Under the pieces are notes generated by a model, which was given only the letters and a program-made list of their open reading frames with translations, ran no database searches and was not told where the DNA came from. Positions 5,369 to 5,465 of a DNA stretch of 5,465 bases are shown here, in pieces. A program made the position numbers and the translations under genes. Location of the stretch: contig JAAZYJ010000029.1 in assembly GCA_014239715.1 (NCBI GenBank), positions 1-5,465 of the forward strand, in the 5' to 3' direction. Position 1 is the first letter of the stretch, and the number at the start of each line of letters is the position of its first letter. The DNA is from Flavobacteriales bacterium. Its GTDB lineage: Bacteria > Bacteroidota > Bacteroidia > Flavobacteriales > Parvicellaceae.

Positions 5369-5465
5369 ATGATGGAGTATAGAAAATTGGGAAAATCAGG
5401 TTTGCAAGTGAGTGAGCTGTCTTTTGGTAGCTGGCTTACTTTTGGTAAGCAGATTGAAATGAAGA
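5369..5465 (+). CDS. N-terminus of an aldo/keto reductase (Kv-beta/YghZ-like subgroup), cut by the window end
   Basis: Translation from the ATG at 5369 gives 32 codons to the window edge, starting [20 protein letters not shown] and continuing [10 protein letters not shown]. This is the first beta strand and following loop of the aldo/keto reductase TIM barrel. [16 protein letters not shown] matches the bacterial subgroup annotated as potassium-channel beta-subunit-like or YghZ-like NADP(H)-dependent reductases. A second ATG directly follows at 5372 and could be the real start. The catalytic tetrad and cofactor-binding C-terminus lie outside the window, so activity and substrate cannot be judged. 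It is probably transcribed separately from the phosphatase gene, given the 146-base gap. Confidence 0.88.
   Translation, partial: MMEYRKLGKSGLQVSELSFGSWLTFGKQIEMK

Overview
The window looks like chromosomal DNA from a marine-type member of the Bacteroidota (Flavobacteriales or a Cryomorphaceae-like relative). Four things point there: a secreted esterase ending in a type IX secretion (T9SS, Por) sorting domain, a SpoIIE phosphatase with the ITYARRIQ-AILPP linker common in that phylum, Bacteroidota-style -7 boxes (TAnnTTTG), and A-rich start regions without strong Shine-Dalgarno sequences. Genus and species cannot be assigned from the sequence alone.

Layout: (1) 2-211, + strand, the C-terminal end of an unidentified membrane protein. 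(2) 1254-263, - strand, a probable two-gene operon: a stand-alone S4 RNA-binding protein followed 32 bases later by an HxpB/YniC-like HAD sugar-phosphate phosphatase. (3) 1312-1860, + strand, divergent from that operon: a small protein with an SH3/KOW-like N-terminus and an Smr nuclease domain, resembling the C-terminal end of MutS2. (4) 3060-1885, - strand, convergent with the Smr gene: a secreted PHB-depolymerase/feruloyl-esterase-like hydrolase with a T9SS tail. (5) 3061-3275, a 215-base intergenic region. It holds a candidate promoter, a short + strand relic related to the neighbouring esterase, and a 12-base perfect palindrome next to a TTG start. (6) 3276-5222, + strand, a one-piece signalling protein: signal peptide, YfiR-like periplasmic domain, long coiled coil, one membrane helix and a cytoplasmic SpoIIE-type PP2C phosphatase with its metal ligands intact. 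(7) 5369 to the window end, + strand, the start of an aldo/keto reductase.

The genes do not form one obvious pathway. The S4 and KOW-Smr proteins are both probably RNA- or ribosome-associated and share a 57-base divergent promoter region. The esterase and the phosphatase are also divergent, across the region with the gene relic. No mobile element, CRISPR array, tRNA or rRNA was seen. The items most worth a second look are the esterase-derived relic at 3149-3247 and the YfiR-coiled coil-SpoIIE fusion.
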